The position numbers and the translations under genes are program-made. The notes below the pieces were generated by a model. The model was not told where the DNA came from and ran no database searches. It worked only from the letters and a program-made list of their open reading frames with translations. From assembly GCF_005876835.1 (NCBI RefSeq), contig NZ_PPSW01000003.1:1-64000 (forward strand): a DNA stretch of 64,000 nt, given 5' to 3'. Origin of the DNA: Pseudoalteromonas phenolica (GTDB lineage Bacteria > Pseudomonadota > Gammaproteobacteria > Enterobacterales > Alteromonadaceae). Positions 39,113 to 47,744 of this stretch are shown piece by piece (position 1 is the stretch's first letter; the number at the start of each line of letters is the position of its first letter).

Positions 39113-41086
39113 ATGAAAATAACTGCACTTGCATTAGCGACCAGTGTCGCACTTGGCCTTGTTGGCTGTAATACCCTTGATACCAAAAACACATCAGATG
39201 AATCAAAAACGCCTATTGTCGTCGTAAGTGATGAAGCTCAAGCTGTGGTGCAAAACATTGTTAACGCCGAGCTTGATACTTTATGGAGCACTCAATTTGA
39301 TCATCATCAAGCAGGTTTGTTGCTTGCTGTCTCAGAAGCCATTCGTGAAGAAGTAAAACTATATGGCTTAACAAGCCAAAAATTAGAGCGCTTAACCTAT
39401 TACCTTCGCATTTTTAGCAGCTTTGGCCCTGCTAAAGACTGGCAAGCTGGCACTGCTGAATCATTAAACAAAGCTTTACTTGCCATTGCTGAGCATAGTG
39501 ACTTTTACACCATCGACGAGACGGTTGCTCGCATTCATGAAAACTACGCCACTGCGCTATTTCGCTTGTACTTTAATGAGGCGCTACAAAATAAAACTGC
39601 CAAGCACATTCAACCACTCAGCCAACTAATTACGCTTTATGGTGAAAGTGCGTTACCTCAAGGCAATACATCAAAAGGCAAAGCCGTCGATTACGCGATG
39701 TGGGAAGTACTTAGAGCCGCTTCGGTACTGCCTTATGAAGCAAGACGTAAAAATAAAGAAGCATTTTCGGCTGCCGTTCAACAACAAAGCCTTTTAAAAA
39801 CCGTATTAGTTAATTTTATTAGCAGCAAAAATGCAGTACGAGAGGGAGATGACTGGCCTAAGCAACATGCACTATGGGCATTGGCACAGCATTACAACTT
39901 ATATGTCACGCAATATTGGAACGAATACTACGCCTTAGACGAAGAAGCCCAAAAGAGCTTAAACGATGATAAAACCAGCTTGCCTGTTGAAGCGGAACTA
40001 GAGCAGCTCGACAACCAAGTTTGGCAAGCACTTAGCAAAGACAGCACGCTTTCAGAGATTGAAAAGCAAACCCTTTACAGCATTCCGTATGTGGTGACAT
40101 CGTTTAGAGGTAAGTCAGAGTGCAGTGAAGCACCGTTAGAAGGTCGTTGTATTGAACCTAAAATTGCCGATGTATTACCGATTAAGCACGAGTGCTCAAA
40201 AAGTGCTTACATCTTAGCGCAAGCGATGAGCAAAAAAGAGTTGAATGATTCATGCCAGCGCTTAAACGAGCAAGTTGATACCTTCCATGAGAAACTGGCA
40301 ACGCAACGCCAACCGGTCGCGAATGATTTCAACGACCAGCTTCGTATCGTTATTTTTGATAACCACGCCGAGTACAACCGCTGGGGCCAACTTATCTTTG
40401 ATATTCACACTGACAACGGCGGTATGTATATCGAAGGCACAACCCAAGACCCTGATAACATAGCAACTTTCTATACTTTTGAGCACTTCTGGGTGCGCCC
40501 TAAGTTTGCGATATGGAATCTAAATCACGAGTTTGTGCATTATTTAGATGGCCGCTTCAATAAATACGACACGTTTAACCACTTCCCAAGCAATATGGTT
40601 TGGTGGTCTGAGGGCTTAGCCGAATATATTGCTGAAGGCGACAATAATCCGCGCGCATTTAAAAAAGCGTTTGAGCTTGATGAGAAAGACTGGCCAAGCC
40701 TACAAGAGGTGTTCGACACGGAATATAAAGATGGGCAAGACCGCGTCTATAAATGGGGTTATTTAGCGGTGCGCTTTATGTTTGAAAAGCACCGTGAAGA
40801 TTATTTAAAGCTGGCGCACTTCTTACGCACCGATTTCTTCGATGGCTATAAAAAACTGCTAGATGAGTCTGGTGAAAAATATGGTGCTGAATTTAAAACT
40901 TGGTTGCAAGCACACAAAGCCGAGCAAACAAAGGACGAAGCGAAAACAGATCAGAAAAAGCCGCGTCAGTTTTATCGCTATACATACAAAGACTACTTAC
41001 AACCTAAGCATTTAGCTGAAGACAAAGCACATATGCATTGGCAGTACTGGCACGAAAATGCGCTAAAAGCTGAGCAGAAAGATTAA
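39113..41086 (+). CDS. Lipoprotein M9-family collagenase
   Basis: This is a zinc metalloprotease for collagen or similar protein, anchored by lipid. The 657-aa protein starts with a lipoprotein signal (MKITALALATSVALGLVGC, lipobox cysteine C19). The helical M9 activator domain spans about 50-350. The peptidase domain has the zinc motif HEFVH at 472-476 (NHEFVHYLDGRF) and the downstream glutamate helix WWSEGLAEYIAEGD, a clear M9 pattern. The PKD and PPC accessory domains of Vibrio and Clostridium collagenases are missing. The last 50 residues are Lys-rich. ATG 39113 is chosen because it begins the signal peptide. A strong terminator follows. Confidence 0.9.
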   Translation: MKITALALATSVALGLVGCNTLDTKNTSDESKTPIVVVSDEAQAVVQNIVNAELDTLWSTQFDHHQAGLLLAVSEAIREEVKLYGLTSQKLERLTYYLRIFSSFGPAKDWQAGTAESLNKALLAIAEHSDFYTIDETVARIHENYATALFRLYFNEALQNKTAKHIQPLSQLITLYGESALPQGNTSKGKAVDYAMWEVLRAASVLPYEARRKNKEAFSAAVQQQSLLKTVLVNFISSKNAVREGDDWPKQHALWALAQHYNLYVTQYWNEYYALDEEAQKSLNDDKTSLPVEAELEQLDNQVWQALSKDSTLSEIEKQTLYSIPYVVTSFRGKSECSEAPLEGRCIEPKIADVLPIKHECSKSAYILAQAMSKKELNDSCQRLNEQVDTFHEKLATQRQPVANDFNDQLRIVIFDNHAEYNRWGQLIFDIHTDNGGMYIEGTTQDPDNIATFYTFEHFWVRPKFAIWNLNHEFVHYLDGRFNKYDTFNHFPSNMVWWSEGLAEYIAEGDNNPRAFKKAFELDEKDWPSLQEVFDTEYKDGQDRVYKWGYLAVRFMFEKHREDYLKLAHFLRTDFFDGYKKLLDESGEKYGAEFKTWLQAHKAEQTKDEAKTDQKKPRQFYRYTYKDYLQPKHLAEDKAHMHWQYWHENALKAEQKD

Positions 41087-41128
41087 GCAATTTCCCTTTG
41101 AGTTAACATTGTTCATTACAGTGTATTC

Positions 41129-41161
41129 AAGGCCATCTTCGCAAGTAGATGGCCTTTTTTA
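41129..41161 (+). terminator. Rho-independent terminator of the collagenase gene
   Basis: AAGGCCATC and GATGGCCTT pair around a 10-nt loop and are followed by six T residues, 43 bp past the stop. The T-run abuts the end of the minus-strand gene at 41166. Confidence 0.88.
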
Positions 41162-41165
41162 CTTT

Positions 41166-41618
41166 TTAAAGCACCCAGCTCAATAATTGCTTAGTGAAAT
41201 AAAAACCAGCACCTATAAAGCCTATATTTATCTGAGCTCTAACAAACCAAGGTAATGCGCCATATCTCAGTTTTACGGCTTCACTCAGAACGACAGTTAG
41301 CCCCATGAAAGTAAACCACGCCGTCAGCAAAATACTGCTTTGTAGCTTGACCAGCATAATGGCCAAATCGTGTAAAAAACCACTGACGAAGAAAGTCGTA
41401 ACGACCGCAATTGACTTGCCAAAGAAACGTTTAATTGGCTGATAAACAAATTGAGACAAGTAGTAGCCCCACACTGGATTCCAATATTGCCAGAACTGAG
41501 CAAAAGAGCCTGCGCCGAGAGAGCGAGATAACATGTTTTTTAATGAGTCAGCATGGCCTAAGGGGACGCCATTACGAAGTTTTACAAACTGCGCCAAGGT
41601 GATTTTAGTTGCCATCAT
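41166..41618 (-). CDS. Small MBOAT-like acyltransferase fragment or single-domain protein
   Basis: The 150-aa membrane protein has about four hydrophobic helices. It contains FAQFWQYWNPVWGYYLSQFV and VVTTFFVSGFLHDL, the two conserved parts of the wax-synthase-like MBOAT_2 domain, with the invariant histidine in SGFLHDL. Typical MBOAT proteins are 350-500 aa. This one has only the C-terminal catalytic portion, yet it has its own Shine-Dalgarno (AGGGA) and two possible ATGs (41618, 41615), so it looks like an intact small gene. A role in acyl transfer is inferred from motifs alone. Confidence 0.65.
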   Translation of the reverse strand: MMATKITLAQFVKLRNGVPLGHADSLKNMLSRSLGAGSFAQFWQYWNPVWGYYLSQFVYQPIKRFFGKSIAVVTTFFVSGFLHDLAIMLVKLQSSILLTAWFTFMGLTVVLSEAVKLRYGALPWFVRAQINIGFIGAGFYFTKQLLSWVL

Positions 41619-41665
41619 TTAGTCCCTACTAAGCTCTATTACTGACTCTACCCTATCGCAAAAAC

Positions 41666-41695
41666 AAAAAACCGCGAAATAATCGCGGTTTTTTA
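41666..41695 (-). terminator. Rho-independent terminator after yfcL
   Basis: AAAACCGCGA and TCGCGGTTTT pair around a 5-nt loop with A/T runs on both sides, 27 bp past the yfcL stop on the minus strand. Confidence 0.9.
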
Positions 41696-41721
41696 TTTTA
41701 ATCTGACAGTTAAAACTCAGA

Positions 41722-41997
41722 TCAAGCTAAGGCTTTAACCTGCTCCCAGATATTAACAACGTGAGTTTTGTCATCATCTGTTAGCTCGCCATTACGATAC
41801 GCTTTGACTAAGCTTTTTTCGATTTGCTCATTTAGTTCTTCAGGTGTTAAATCTTCACCTTCAACCTGTGCGTAACCGACAGCTAAATCAAAGTGACCAC
41901 GTAGGTAACCTCCAGCGAATAATTCATCGTCACTGGCTCTATCTACTAAATCATCAAAAAACTGCTGCGCTGACTCTACGTATTGTTGAAATAACAT
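41722..41997 (-). CDS. yfcL: YfcL family protein
   Basis: The 91-aa acidic cytoplasmic protein has unknown function. It resembles E. coli YfcL in length and in the pattern FFDDLVDRASDDELFAGGYLRGHFDL. It lies 8 bp after the ATP-NAD-kinase-like gene, which itself overlaps epmC. In E. coli yfcL neighbours epmC (yfcM) too, so the linkage is old. A terminator closes the group epmC, kinase-like gene, yfcL. Confidence 0.85.
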   Translation of the reverse strand: MLFQQYVESAQQFFDDLVDRASDDELFAGGYLRGHFDLAVGYAQVEGEDLTPEELNEQIEKSLVKAYRNGELTDDDKTHVVNIWEQVKALA

Positions 41998-42005
41998 CTT
42001 ATCTC

Positions 42006-43133
42006 CTAGTTTAATTCTTCATGGCCAACGGCATACATCACATGGTCGTTATAGCCTGTGATCACTTTAATGTAACCACTTAATTCTTTATCTAATGCTT
42101 CATCACCTGTATCGGCGATAAGCGGTCTGCCATTTAGCGCTTGCAGCTTGGTCTTTGTAGCAATGACCATAATATTCTCTTTGCCAATTTTGCGAATAAG
42201 CGCAGGGCTTAATTGTTGGTTACCACGACCAAAAATGTGACCTTGCCCACCAATTAGGGTTATCACTAACTTAGTTGGCATTTTTTCAGCCGCAGCCAAT
42301 AAATTTGCAGCGATCATGTCTTGACCAATCAACTCATGATCACAGATAAGATCTACGCCTAGTAAGGTATTCTCAAGGCCGAGTTCTTCCATAACCGCTG
42401 CAACTGTTGAGCCTGAGCCCATAATATATTGCTCGTCATCTTCCATCTCGCTGATCGCGTAAGCAGCAATATCGGCAAGGACTAATTCATCGCTTTCTTT
42501 GCCACCATTTTTAACGCTTTGCACATAGCGCAACTCGCTAGGTACTTGCATTTCACCGTAGCGTTTCGCTTTTACTGTACCTTGACGAAATGCCTCTTCG
42601 TCAATGTCCATGACGTCGGCTTCACCTAAGGTGACAAGCTCGCCTTTTACAAGCATATCAACGACTCGGCCAGCTGCTTTTGGTGTAATTGCATATACGC
42701 CAGAGTGAATTTTACAGCCAGCAGGTACACCTAAAACAGGAATTGAGTCATCGACCGCAGCACAAATATTGCGTGCAGTGCCATCGCCCCCTGCGAATAG
42801 GATCATATCAACCCCTTCGGCTAACAGCGCTTTCGCCGCGGCTTCAGTGTCTTCAGGGGTTGTCGGAGTGGCACTTTGATAAGCCACATACGTCTCAAAG
42901 CCCATTTCTTTAGCCAGTCGCTCGCCCATTTCACCATTGACGGTATAAACATGGATGTTTGCTTGGTTTTCTTTTAGTTGTTCAAGGGCTAATGCCGTTC
43001 GAGCATTGGCTTTGGGCTCAGCACCTAATGCCATCGCCTTGGCTGCGGTATCACTGCCATCACTGCCTTTTAGCGCTACACTGCCACCCAATCCGGCAAC
43101 TGGGTTAATGATCAATCCTAGTTTAAACTGCAT
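42006..43133 (-). CDS. ATP-NAD kinase-like protein (COG3199 type)
   Basis: The 375-aa protein has an NAD-kinase/diacylglycerol-kinase fold. The nucleotide motif GGDGTARNICAAV is near residue 114 and is preceded by LLAEGVDMILFA. It opens with a family-typical segment (KLGLIINPVAGLGGSVALKG) and has a glycine-rich late motif (LIGGQGHIFGRGNQQLS). It is not the housekeeping NadK, which is shorter. Relatives occur with acetoin genes (AcoX) or alone, and their substrate is unclear. The start overlaps the end of epmC by 11 bp, and yfcL follows after 8 bp. Confidence 0.85.
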   Translation of the reverse strand: MQFKLGLIINPVAGLGGSVALKGSDGSDTAAKAMALGAEPKANARTALALEQLKENQANIHVYTVNGEMGERLAKEMGFETYVAYQSATPTTPEDTEAAAKALLAEGVDMILFAGGDGTARNICAAVDDSIPVLGVPAGCKIHSGVYAITPKAAGRVVDMLVKGELVTLGEADVMDIDEEAFRQGTVKAKRYGEMQVPSELRYVQSVKNGGKESDELVLADIAAYAISEMEDDEQYIMGSGSTVAAVMEELGLENTLLGVDLICDHELIGQDMIAANLLAAAEKMPTKLVITLIGGQGHIFGRGNQQLSPALIRKIGKENIMVIATKTKLQALNGRPLIADTGDEALDKELSGYIKVITGYNDHVMYAVGHEELN

Positions 43134-43692
43134 CTAAAAACTCCTCTGGGCACTGCCAATCAAACTGCGCTTCAGTTAACGGCCATGGGGTTTTATAAAA
43201 GTCACTCAGTGCTTTTAATAATTGTTCGGTACGAATGTTAAAGCCCTTTTCTAATAGCTCGAACACTTGTGCCTGTACGCGCTTTTGAAAGCTAAAACGA
43301 CAGGTTTGCTCACCATTTAAATTGTCGACCGACACATTAAAATCAAACCCGGCTGCTGCGCTTAACGCCCACTCAATAGCCTGCGGTTTGATTTCTACTT
43401 TTTCAAACTCATGTTGTTGCTCTGCACTTCGACCATCAGGACAATACCAATACCCATAATCTTCAAGCTCGCGACGACGCTCTCCTGCCACTAACCAATG
43501 AGCGATTTCGTGCAGCGCACTGGCATAAAAGCCATGGGCAAAAACCACTTGGTTGTATGGGATGTCGGCATTTTCAGGGAGGTAAATCGGCTCATGCTCA
43601 CCTTTTATCAAGCGCGTGTTGTACGCTTCAGAGAATAGGCCATCAAAGATTTGCGTCAGATCTGAAATGTGATGCGATATTGGGTTTGTCAT
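43123..43692 (-). CDS. epmC: Elongation factor P hydroxylase EpmC
   Basis: EpmC hydroxylates the beta-lysylated lysine of elongation factor P, the last step of that modification. The 189-aa protein follows E. coli EpmC (YfcM): YNTRLIKGEHEPIYLPENAD, VFAHGFYASALHEIAHWLVA with the probable metal ligands in HEIAHW, and YGYWYCPDGRSAEQQHEFE. The frame is open to 43800, but I start at ATG 43692 (MTNPISHHISDL), which matches the known N terminus. The longer form would run into the fadJ terminator region. It forms an operon with the kinase-like gene and yfcL. Confidence 0.93.
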   Translation of the reverse strand: MTNPISHHISDLTQIFDGLFSEAYNTRLIKGEHEPIYLPENADIPYNQVVFAHGFYASALHEIAHWLVAGERRRELEDYGYWYCPDGRSAEQQHEFEKVEIKPQAIEWALSAAAGFDFNVSVDNLNGEQTCRFSFQKRVQAQVFELLEKGFNIRTEQLLKALSDFYKTPWPLTEAQFDWQCPEEFLDAV

Positions 43693-43812
43693 TGGGTGTA
43701 TCAAAGGGGCTAGAAGTCCAAAATGCTGGTGTCGATAATTGCGCCGCATTGTAAGGTTTTTTACCGTGAAAGTAAAAGTAGACTGGTAAGCCTCACTCAT
43801 TTCTGCTGATAC

Positions 43813-43838
43813 GAAAAAAGGCGTCTGACGGCGCCTTT
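43813..43838 (-). terminator. Rho-independent terminator of fadIJ
   Basis: On the minus strand AAAGGCG and CGCCTTT pair and are followed by a T-run, 54 bp past the fadJ stop. Confidence 0.85.
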
Positions 43839-43892
43839 AGATTCAAAACAATGTAGGGAAATAACTGTTTGTATAACTTAGTTATCTTGTTA

Positions 43893-46130
43893 TTAAGCTG
43901 GCTTTTCTGTCGCCTTTAAGTTGTCATCTGTGCTAGATTCATCAACTTTTACAGCCTCCGGCTCAGCTTCAACTTTTTCTTCTTCAGTCTTAACAGCTTC
44001 AGTTGGCGTTTCGATAACGTCTTCTGCTTCAGCAACCACTTCAAGTTCAGGCTTAGCAGTCTCTGCTGGCACTAAGCACTCAGCGGGCGTGAATACTGGG
44101 TTGTCGTTCGCGAACGTTGCTAACTGTGAACACAGGTTTTCAATACCCATCTTGTTCATGTAAGTGAAAGGGCCACCTAAGAATGGAGGGAAACCAATAC
44201 CAAAGATTGCGCCGATATCACCATCGCGCTCGTTAGCAATAATGCCTTCATCTAAACAGCGTGCTGCTTCATTTAGCATTAAAGACACACAGCGATCTGC
44301 GATTTCTTTCTTATTCAAACGTGGGCTTGGCGTTACACCAAGGAGCTCGTATACAGACTCATCAACTTTCTTGCCTTTTTTGTCGTACTTGTAGAAACCA
44401 CGACCTGTCTTACGACCTAAACGTTTGCTCTCGATTAAACGATTAAACGCATCGGGTGCTTTGAAGCGATCGCCCAGCTCTTTTTCAAGAATTGGTGCAA
44501 TCTTAGAACCGATGTCGATACCTACTTCATCAAGCAGTGCCAATGGACCAACAGGGAAGCCAAATTCAACCAGTGCGGCATCAATCTTCTCGATTGGCTC
44601 ACCTGCAAGCAATAGATTCGCTGCTTCATTCACGTAAGGCGCTAAAATACGGTTTACGTAGAAACCTGCTTTGTCTTTTACCACGATAGGGGTTTTGCCT
44701 TGCTTACGGGCAAATTGAACCGTACGCGCAATAGTTTGCTCAGATGTGCCGTCATGAGGAATGATCTCAACCAATGGCATTTTTTCTACTGGTGAGAAGT
44801 AATGTAAGCCAATGATGTTCTCTGGGCGTTCTGCTTTTTCAGCAATTTGCGCAATCGGCAGTGACGACGTGTTACTAGCAAAAATAGTTTCTGCTGAACA
44901 GTTTTGTTCAATTTCAGCCACCATACTTTGCTTAAGGTTTAAGTCTTCAAACACCGCTTCAATCACCATATCAACGTGCTTAAAACCTGAGTAATCAGTC
45001 GAGCCCGTAATGCGGTTCATGGTTTGCTGTACGTCGGCATGAGACATAATGCGACGCTTCTGACGCTTAGATAAAATCTTGTAGCTGTAGTTAAGTGCAT
45101 TGCTCACACCTTGCTGCGCTACATCTTTTACGCGCACTAAGGCTTTCGCTTTAACCGCACTTACATGAGCAATACCTGCGCCCATTAAACCGCCACCAAG
45201 TACCGCTGTACGCTTCACCTTTGCGACATCGTCTTGGTAGTCTTTTTTCATTTCAGTGGTCGCGAAGAAAATACCACGTAGTGACTTTGACACCTCGGTC
45301 ATTACTAAGTCAGCAAACCCTTCTGCTTCTGTTTTGTATGCTTTCATTGGATCAAGCTCAACAGAGGCACGCACAGCTTTGATGATGTTAATCGGTGCAG
45401 GGTAATGTCCGCCCGTTTTCTTTAACACACCTTCTTCTGCTTTTTTGAAGATGATGTTACGACCAAATGGGTTTGACTCAAGCGCCCAGCTTAATTTATC
45501 TAACTTAGGCTGAGATGGTTTTGCTTTGCCTTTTGTAGCAAACTTGGTCGCCACATCAAGCAGAATGCTCTGTGGTACGCAGTCATTCACAAGGCCTGCT
45601 TTTTTAGCTTGCTTAGCACGTACTTGCTTACCTGTAAGCATCCATTCTAGCGACTTTTGAATACCCACTAGTTTTGGTAAACGTTGTGTGCCACCACCAC
45701 CTGGTAATAAACCAAGCTGTACTTCTGGTAAACCTAGTTTTGTGATATCGCTATCTGTACATACACGGTAATCACAGGCAAGGGCAAACTCTAGACCACC
45801 GCCTAATGCTGCACCATGGATTGCAGCAACCGTCGGGTATGCTTGATTTGCCATAGTGAAGAAAGCTTGCTGACACATTTCAGATAGCTCTAACGCATCA
45901 TTACGCGTTTTTGCACTATCTAGCATTTTGATATCAGCACCTGCGATAAAGTTATCTTTTTTACCACTGATGAACACCATACCTGTAATGTTATCATCAC
46001 GGCCTTGCTTTAAGATTGCCGATAGGTCATCAGCAAAACTTGCACGCAAGGTATTCATTTTCTCATCGGCAACATCAATGGTTACAACTGCAACCTTGCT
46101 ATCCGTTAGCTCATAACTAAATACTGACAT
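43893..46130 (-). CDS. fadJ: Fatty acid oxidation complex subunit alpha FadJ
   Basis: FadJ carries enoyl-CoA hydratase and 3-hydroxyacyl-CoA dehydrogenase activities of beta-oxidation. The 745-aa protein has an N-terminal crotonase domain (VAAIHGAALGGGLEFALACD, the oxyanion hole region; LPEVQLGLLPGGGGTQRLP). The NAD-binding Rossmann domain begins about residue 310 (TAVLGGGLMGAGIAH), followed by the dehydrogenase helical domain (LHYFSPVEKMPLVEIIP, NRILAPYVNEA). I start at ATG 46130, which overlaps the fadI TAA. An upstream extension has no support. The last 60 or so residues are a Glu/Val/Ala-rich tail not found in E. coli FadJ (714 aa). Confidence 0.96.
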   Translation of the reverse strand: MSVFSYELTDSKVAVVTIDVADEKMNTLRASFADDLSAILKQGRDDNITGMVFISGKKDNFIAGADIKMLDSAKTRNDALELSEMCQQAFFTMANQAYPTVAAIHGAALGGGLEFALACDYRVCTDSDITKLGLPEVQLGLLPGGGGTQRLPKLVGIQKSLEWMLTGKQVRAKQAKKAGLVNDCVPQSILLDVATKFATKGKAKPSQPKLDKLSWALESNPFGRNIIFKKAEEGVLKKTGGHYPAPINIIKAVRASVELDPMKAYKTEAEGFADLVMTEVSKSLRGIFFATTEMKKDYQDDVAKVKRTAVLGGGLMGAGIAHVSAVKAKALVRVKDVAQQGVSNALNYSYKILSKRQKRRIMSHADVQQTMNRITGSTDYSGFKHVDMVIEAVFEDLNLKQSMVAEIEQNCSAETIFASNTSSLPIAQIAEKAERPENIIGLHYFSPVEKMPLVEIIPHDGTSEQTIARTVQFARKQGKTPIVVKDKAGFYVNRILAPYVNEAANLLLAGEPIEKIDAALVEFGFPVGPLALLDEVGIDIGSKIAPILEKELGDRFKAPDAFNRLIESKRLGRKTGRGFYKYDKKGKKVDESVYELLGVTPSPRLNKKEIADRCVSLMLNEAARCLDEGIIANERDGDIGAIFGIGFPPFLGGPFTYMNKMGIENLCSQLATFANDNPVFTPAECLVPAETAKPELEVVAEAEDVIETPTEAVKTEEEKVEAEPEAVKVDESSTDDNLKATEKPA

Positions 46131-47440
46131 TATGCACTCTCCAATACGAAGGCCGCACCAAGACCACCTGCAGCACATGCAGTTGTCAGTGCTAACCCGC
46201 CACCACGGCGTTTTAATTCATTTAAGCTCTGTGTGATAAGACGTGCGCCAGTCGCTGCAAATGGGTGACCATAAGCCAGTGAACCACCGTTAACGTTAAA
46301 CTTATCCATATCAATTTCACCGATCGCTTTCGAGCGACCCAGTTTTTCTTGCGCAAACTTATCACTGCCAAACATCTTCATGTTCGCAAGTGCTTGCGCA
46401 GCAAATGCTTCGTGCATTTCAATTAAATCTAAATCTTGCAAGGTGATCCCCGCTCTGTCTAACGCGATAGGCGTTGAGTGCGCTGGACCCATTAGCATAT
46501 CTTCGTGTACGCCGATTGCTGAGAAACCAAAACTACGAACATAACCCAGAATTTCATAACCAAGCGCCTTGGCTTTGCTTTCACTCATCATCAATACTGC
46601 TGCCGCGCCATCTGTTAATGGTGTTGCGTTTGCGGCAGTTACAGAGCCATGTTGTCTATCGAACACAGGACGAGGCTTTGAATAACCTTCAATGGTTGAG
46701 TTATGACGAATGTTGTTATCTTGTTCGATGAAAGACTTATAAGGTGGTACATGTGCCGCCATCACTTCATCTGCAAGTAGGCCATCATTCCAAGCTTTAC
46801 TCGCTAATGAGTGTGAACGGTGTGCTAATGCGTCTTGATCCGCACGGCTAATACCATGGGTTTTAGCCATCTGTTCAGCCGTTTGCCCCATAGATAAACC
46901 AGTTGAATACTCAGCCACAGCTGGCGGTACAGGTAATAAATCTTTAAGACGAAGTTTGCTGAAGATTTTAAGGCGCTGGCCTAATGTACGCGCTTTGTTT
47001 AAATCAACTAAGCTGCCAGCTAGCTTTTTACTTACACCAATTGGCAATACAGAAGAAGAATCTGCACCACCTGCAATACCAACATGGGCGTTACCCGCCA
47101 CAATAGACTCTGCGACGTTAGCAATGGCTTGAAAGCTGGTAGCACACGCTCTAGATACTGAGTAGGCATCTACCGATACTGGCATACCTGTACCTAATAC
47201 GATTTCACGCGCGATGTTTGGCGCTTCAGGCATTTGTACTACTTGACCAAAAACCAATTGGTCAATTTCATTTTTATCAAAGTTAAGACGCTCAAGCATC
47301 TCATTAACGACAAGTTTGCCTAGGTCTAGCGCTGGAACATGGTGGAATGCTGTTGCCTGCTTGGCAAATGGGGTACGAAGACCGCTGACAATCGCGATTC
47401 TATCGCCTTTTCTTGTTTTTAGTATGTTTTGTTCAGACAT
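46130..47440 (-). CDS. fadI: Acetyl-CoA acyltransferase FadI (beta subunit)
   Basis: FadI is the 3-ketoacyl-CoA thiolase partner of FadJ. The 436-aa protein has the acylated cysteine C99 in SRACATSF, the His motif in [19 protein letters not shown] and the second cysteine in [16 protein letters not shown]. It starts with GGGAGAG upstream of ATG 47440 and ends in TAATG overlap with fadJ, so the two subunits are translated together. A FadR-like palindrome lies 20 bp before the start codon. Confidence 0.97.
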   Translation of the reverse strand: MSEQNILKTRKGDRIAIVSGLRTPFAKQATAFHHVPALDLGKLVVNEMLERLNFDKNEIDQLVFGQVVQMPEAPNIAREIVLGTGMPVSVDAYSVSRACATSFQAIANVAESIVAGNAHVGIAGGADSSSVLPIGVSKKLAGSLVDLNKARTLGQRLKIFSKLRLKDLLPVPPAVAEYSTGLSMGQTAEQMAKTHGISRADQDALAHRSHSLASKAWNDGLLADEVMAAHVPPYKSFIEQDNNIRHNSTIEGYSKPRPVFDRQHGSVTAANATPLTDGAAAVLMMSESKAKALGYEILGYVRSFGFSAIGVHEDMLMGPAHSTPIALDRAGITLQDLDLIEMHEAFAAQALANMKMFGSDKFAQEKLGRSKAIGEIDMDKFNVNGGSLAYGHPFAATGARLITQSLNELKRRGGGLALTTACAAGGLGAAFVLESA

Positions 47441-47459
47441 TGAATTTGCTCTCCCGCTG

Positions 47460-47474
47460 ACAGGTCTGACCTGT
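47460..47474 (-). promoter_or_regulatory. FadR-like operator before fadIJ
   Basis: ACAGGTCTGACCTGT is a perfect 15-bp palindrome around a central T. It differs from the FadR consensus (ACTGGTCNGACCAGT) by one symmetric base pair per arm. It sits 20 bp before the fadI start, where bound repressor would block transcription until acyl-CoA accumulates. The rest of the 304-bp gap to moxR holds only the promoter and palindrome listed separately. Confidence 0.7.
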
Positions 47475-47660
47475 TGAATTTACATCGATTCTAAACAACC
47501 AACAAAAATATGCCAATAAAAATTTTAATTCGGCTATTAATTCAGCACCAAACTCAACCCTAGATGTTTTTTTAACCAGACGCAAAATATCTTTACAAAA
47601 CAAGGGAACTATTTGATTTAGCGCAGTCTAAACAATATCGTACTCTTTCCTTCAAATTTT

Positions 47661-47681
47661 GTGTTTATTAATAACAAACAC
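47661..47681 (+). promoter_or_regulatory. Palindrome just upstream of the moxR promoter
   Basis: The 21-bp sequence begins GTGTTT and ends AAACAC, with an AT-rich near-symmetric centre (ATTAATAAC). It abuts the -35 box of the promoter at 47682-47710, a typical activator or repressor position. No regulator can be named. Confidence 0.4.
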
Positions 47682-47710
47682 TTGAGAAGTAACGATAGAA
47701 TCCTTATAAA
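47682..47710 (+). promoter_or_regulatory. Sigma-70 promoter of the moxR-bat operon
   Basis: TTGAGA (47682-47687) and TATAAA (47705-47710) are separated by exactly 17 bp. Transcription would start near 47717, about 28 bp before the moxR ATG. Confidence 0.7.
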
Positions 47711-47744
47711 TTAAGCAAAAAATTTTGTCAGCAAAGGACAAACC

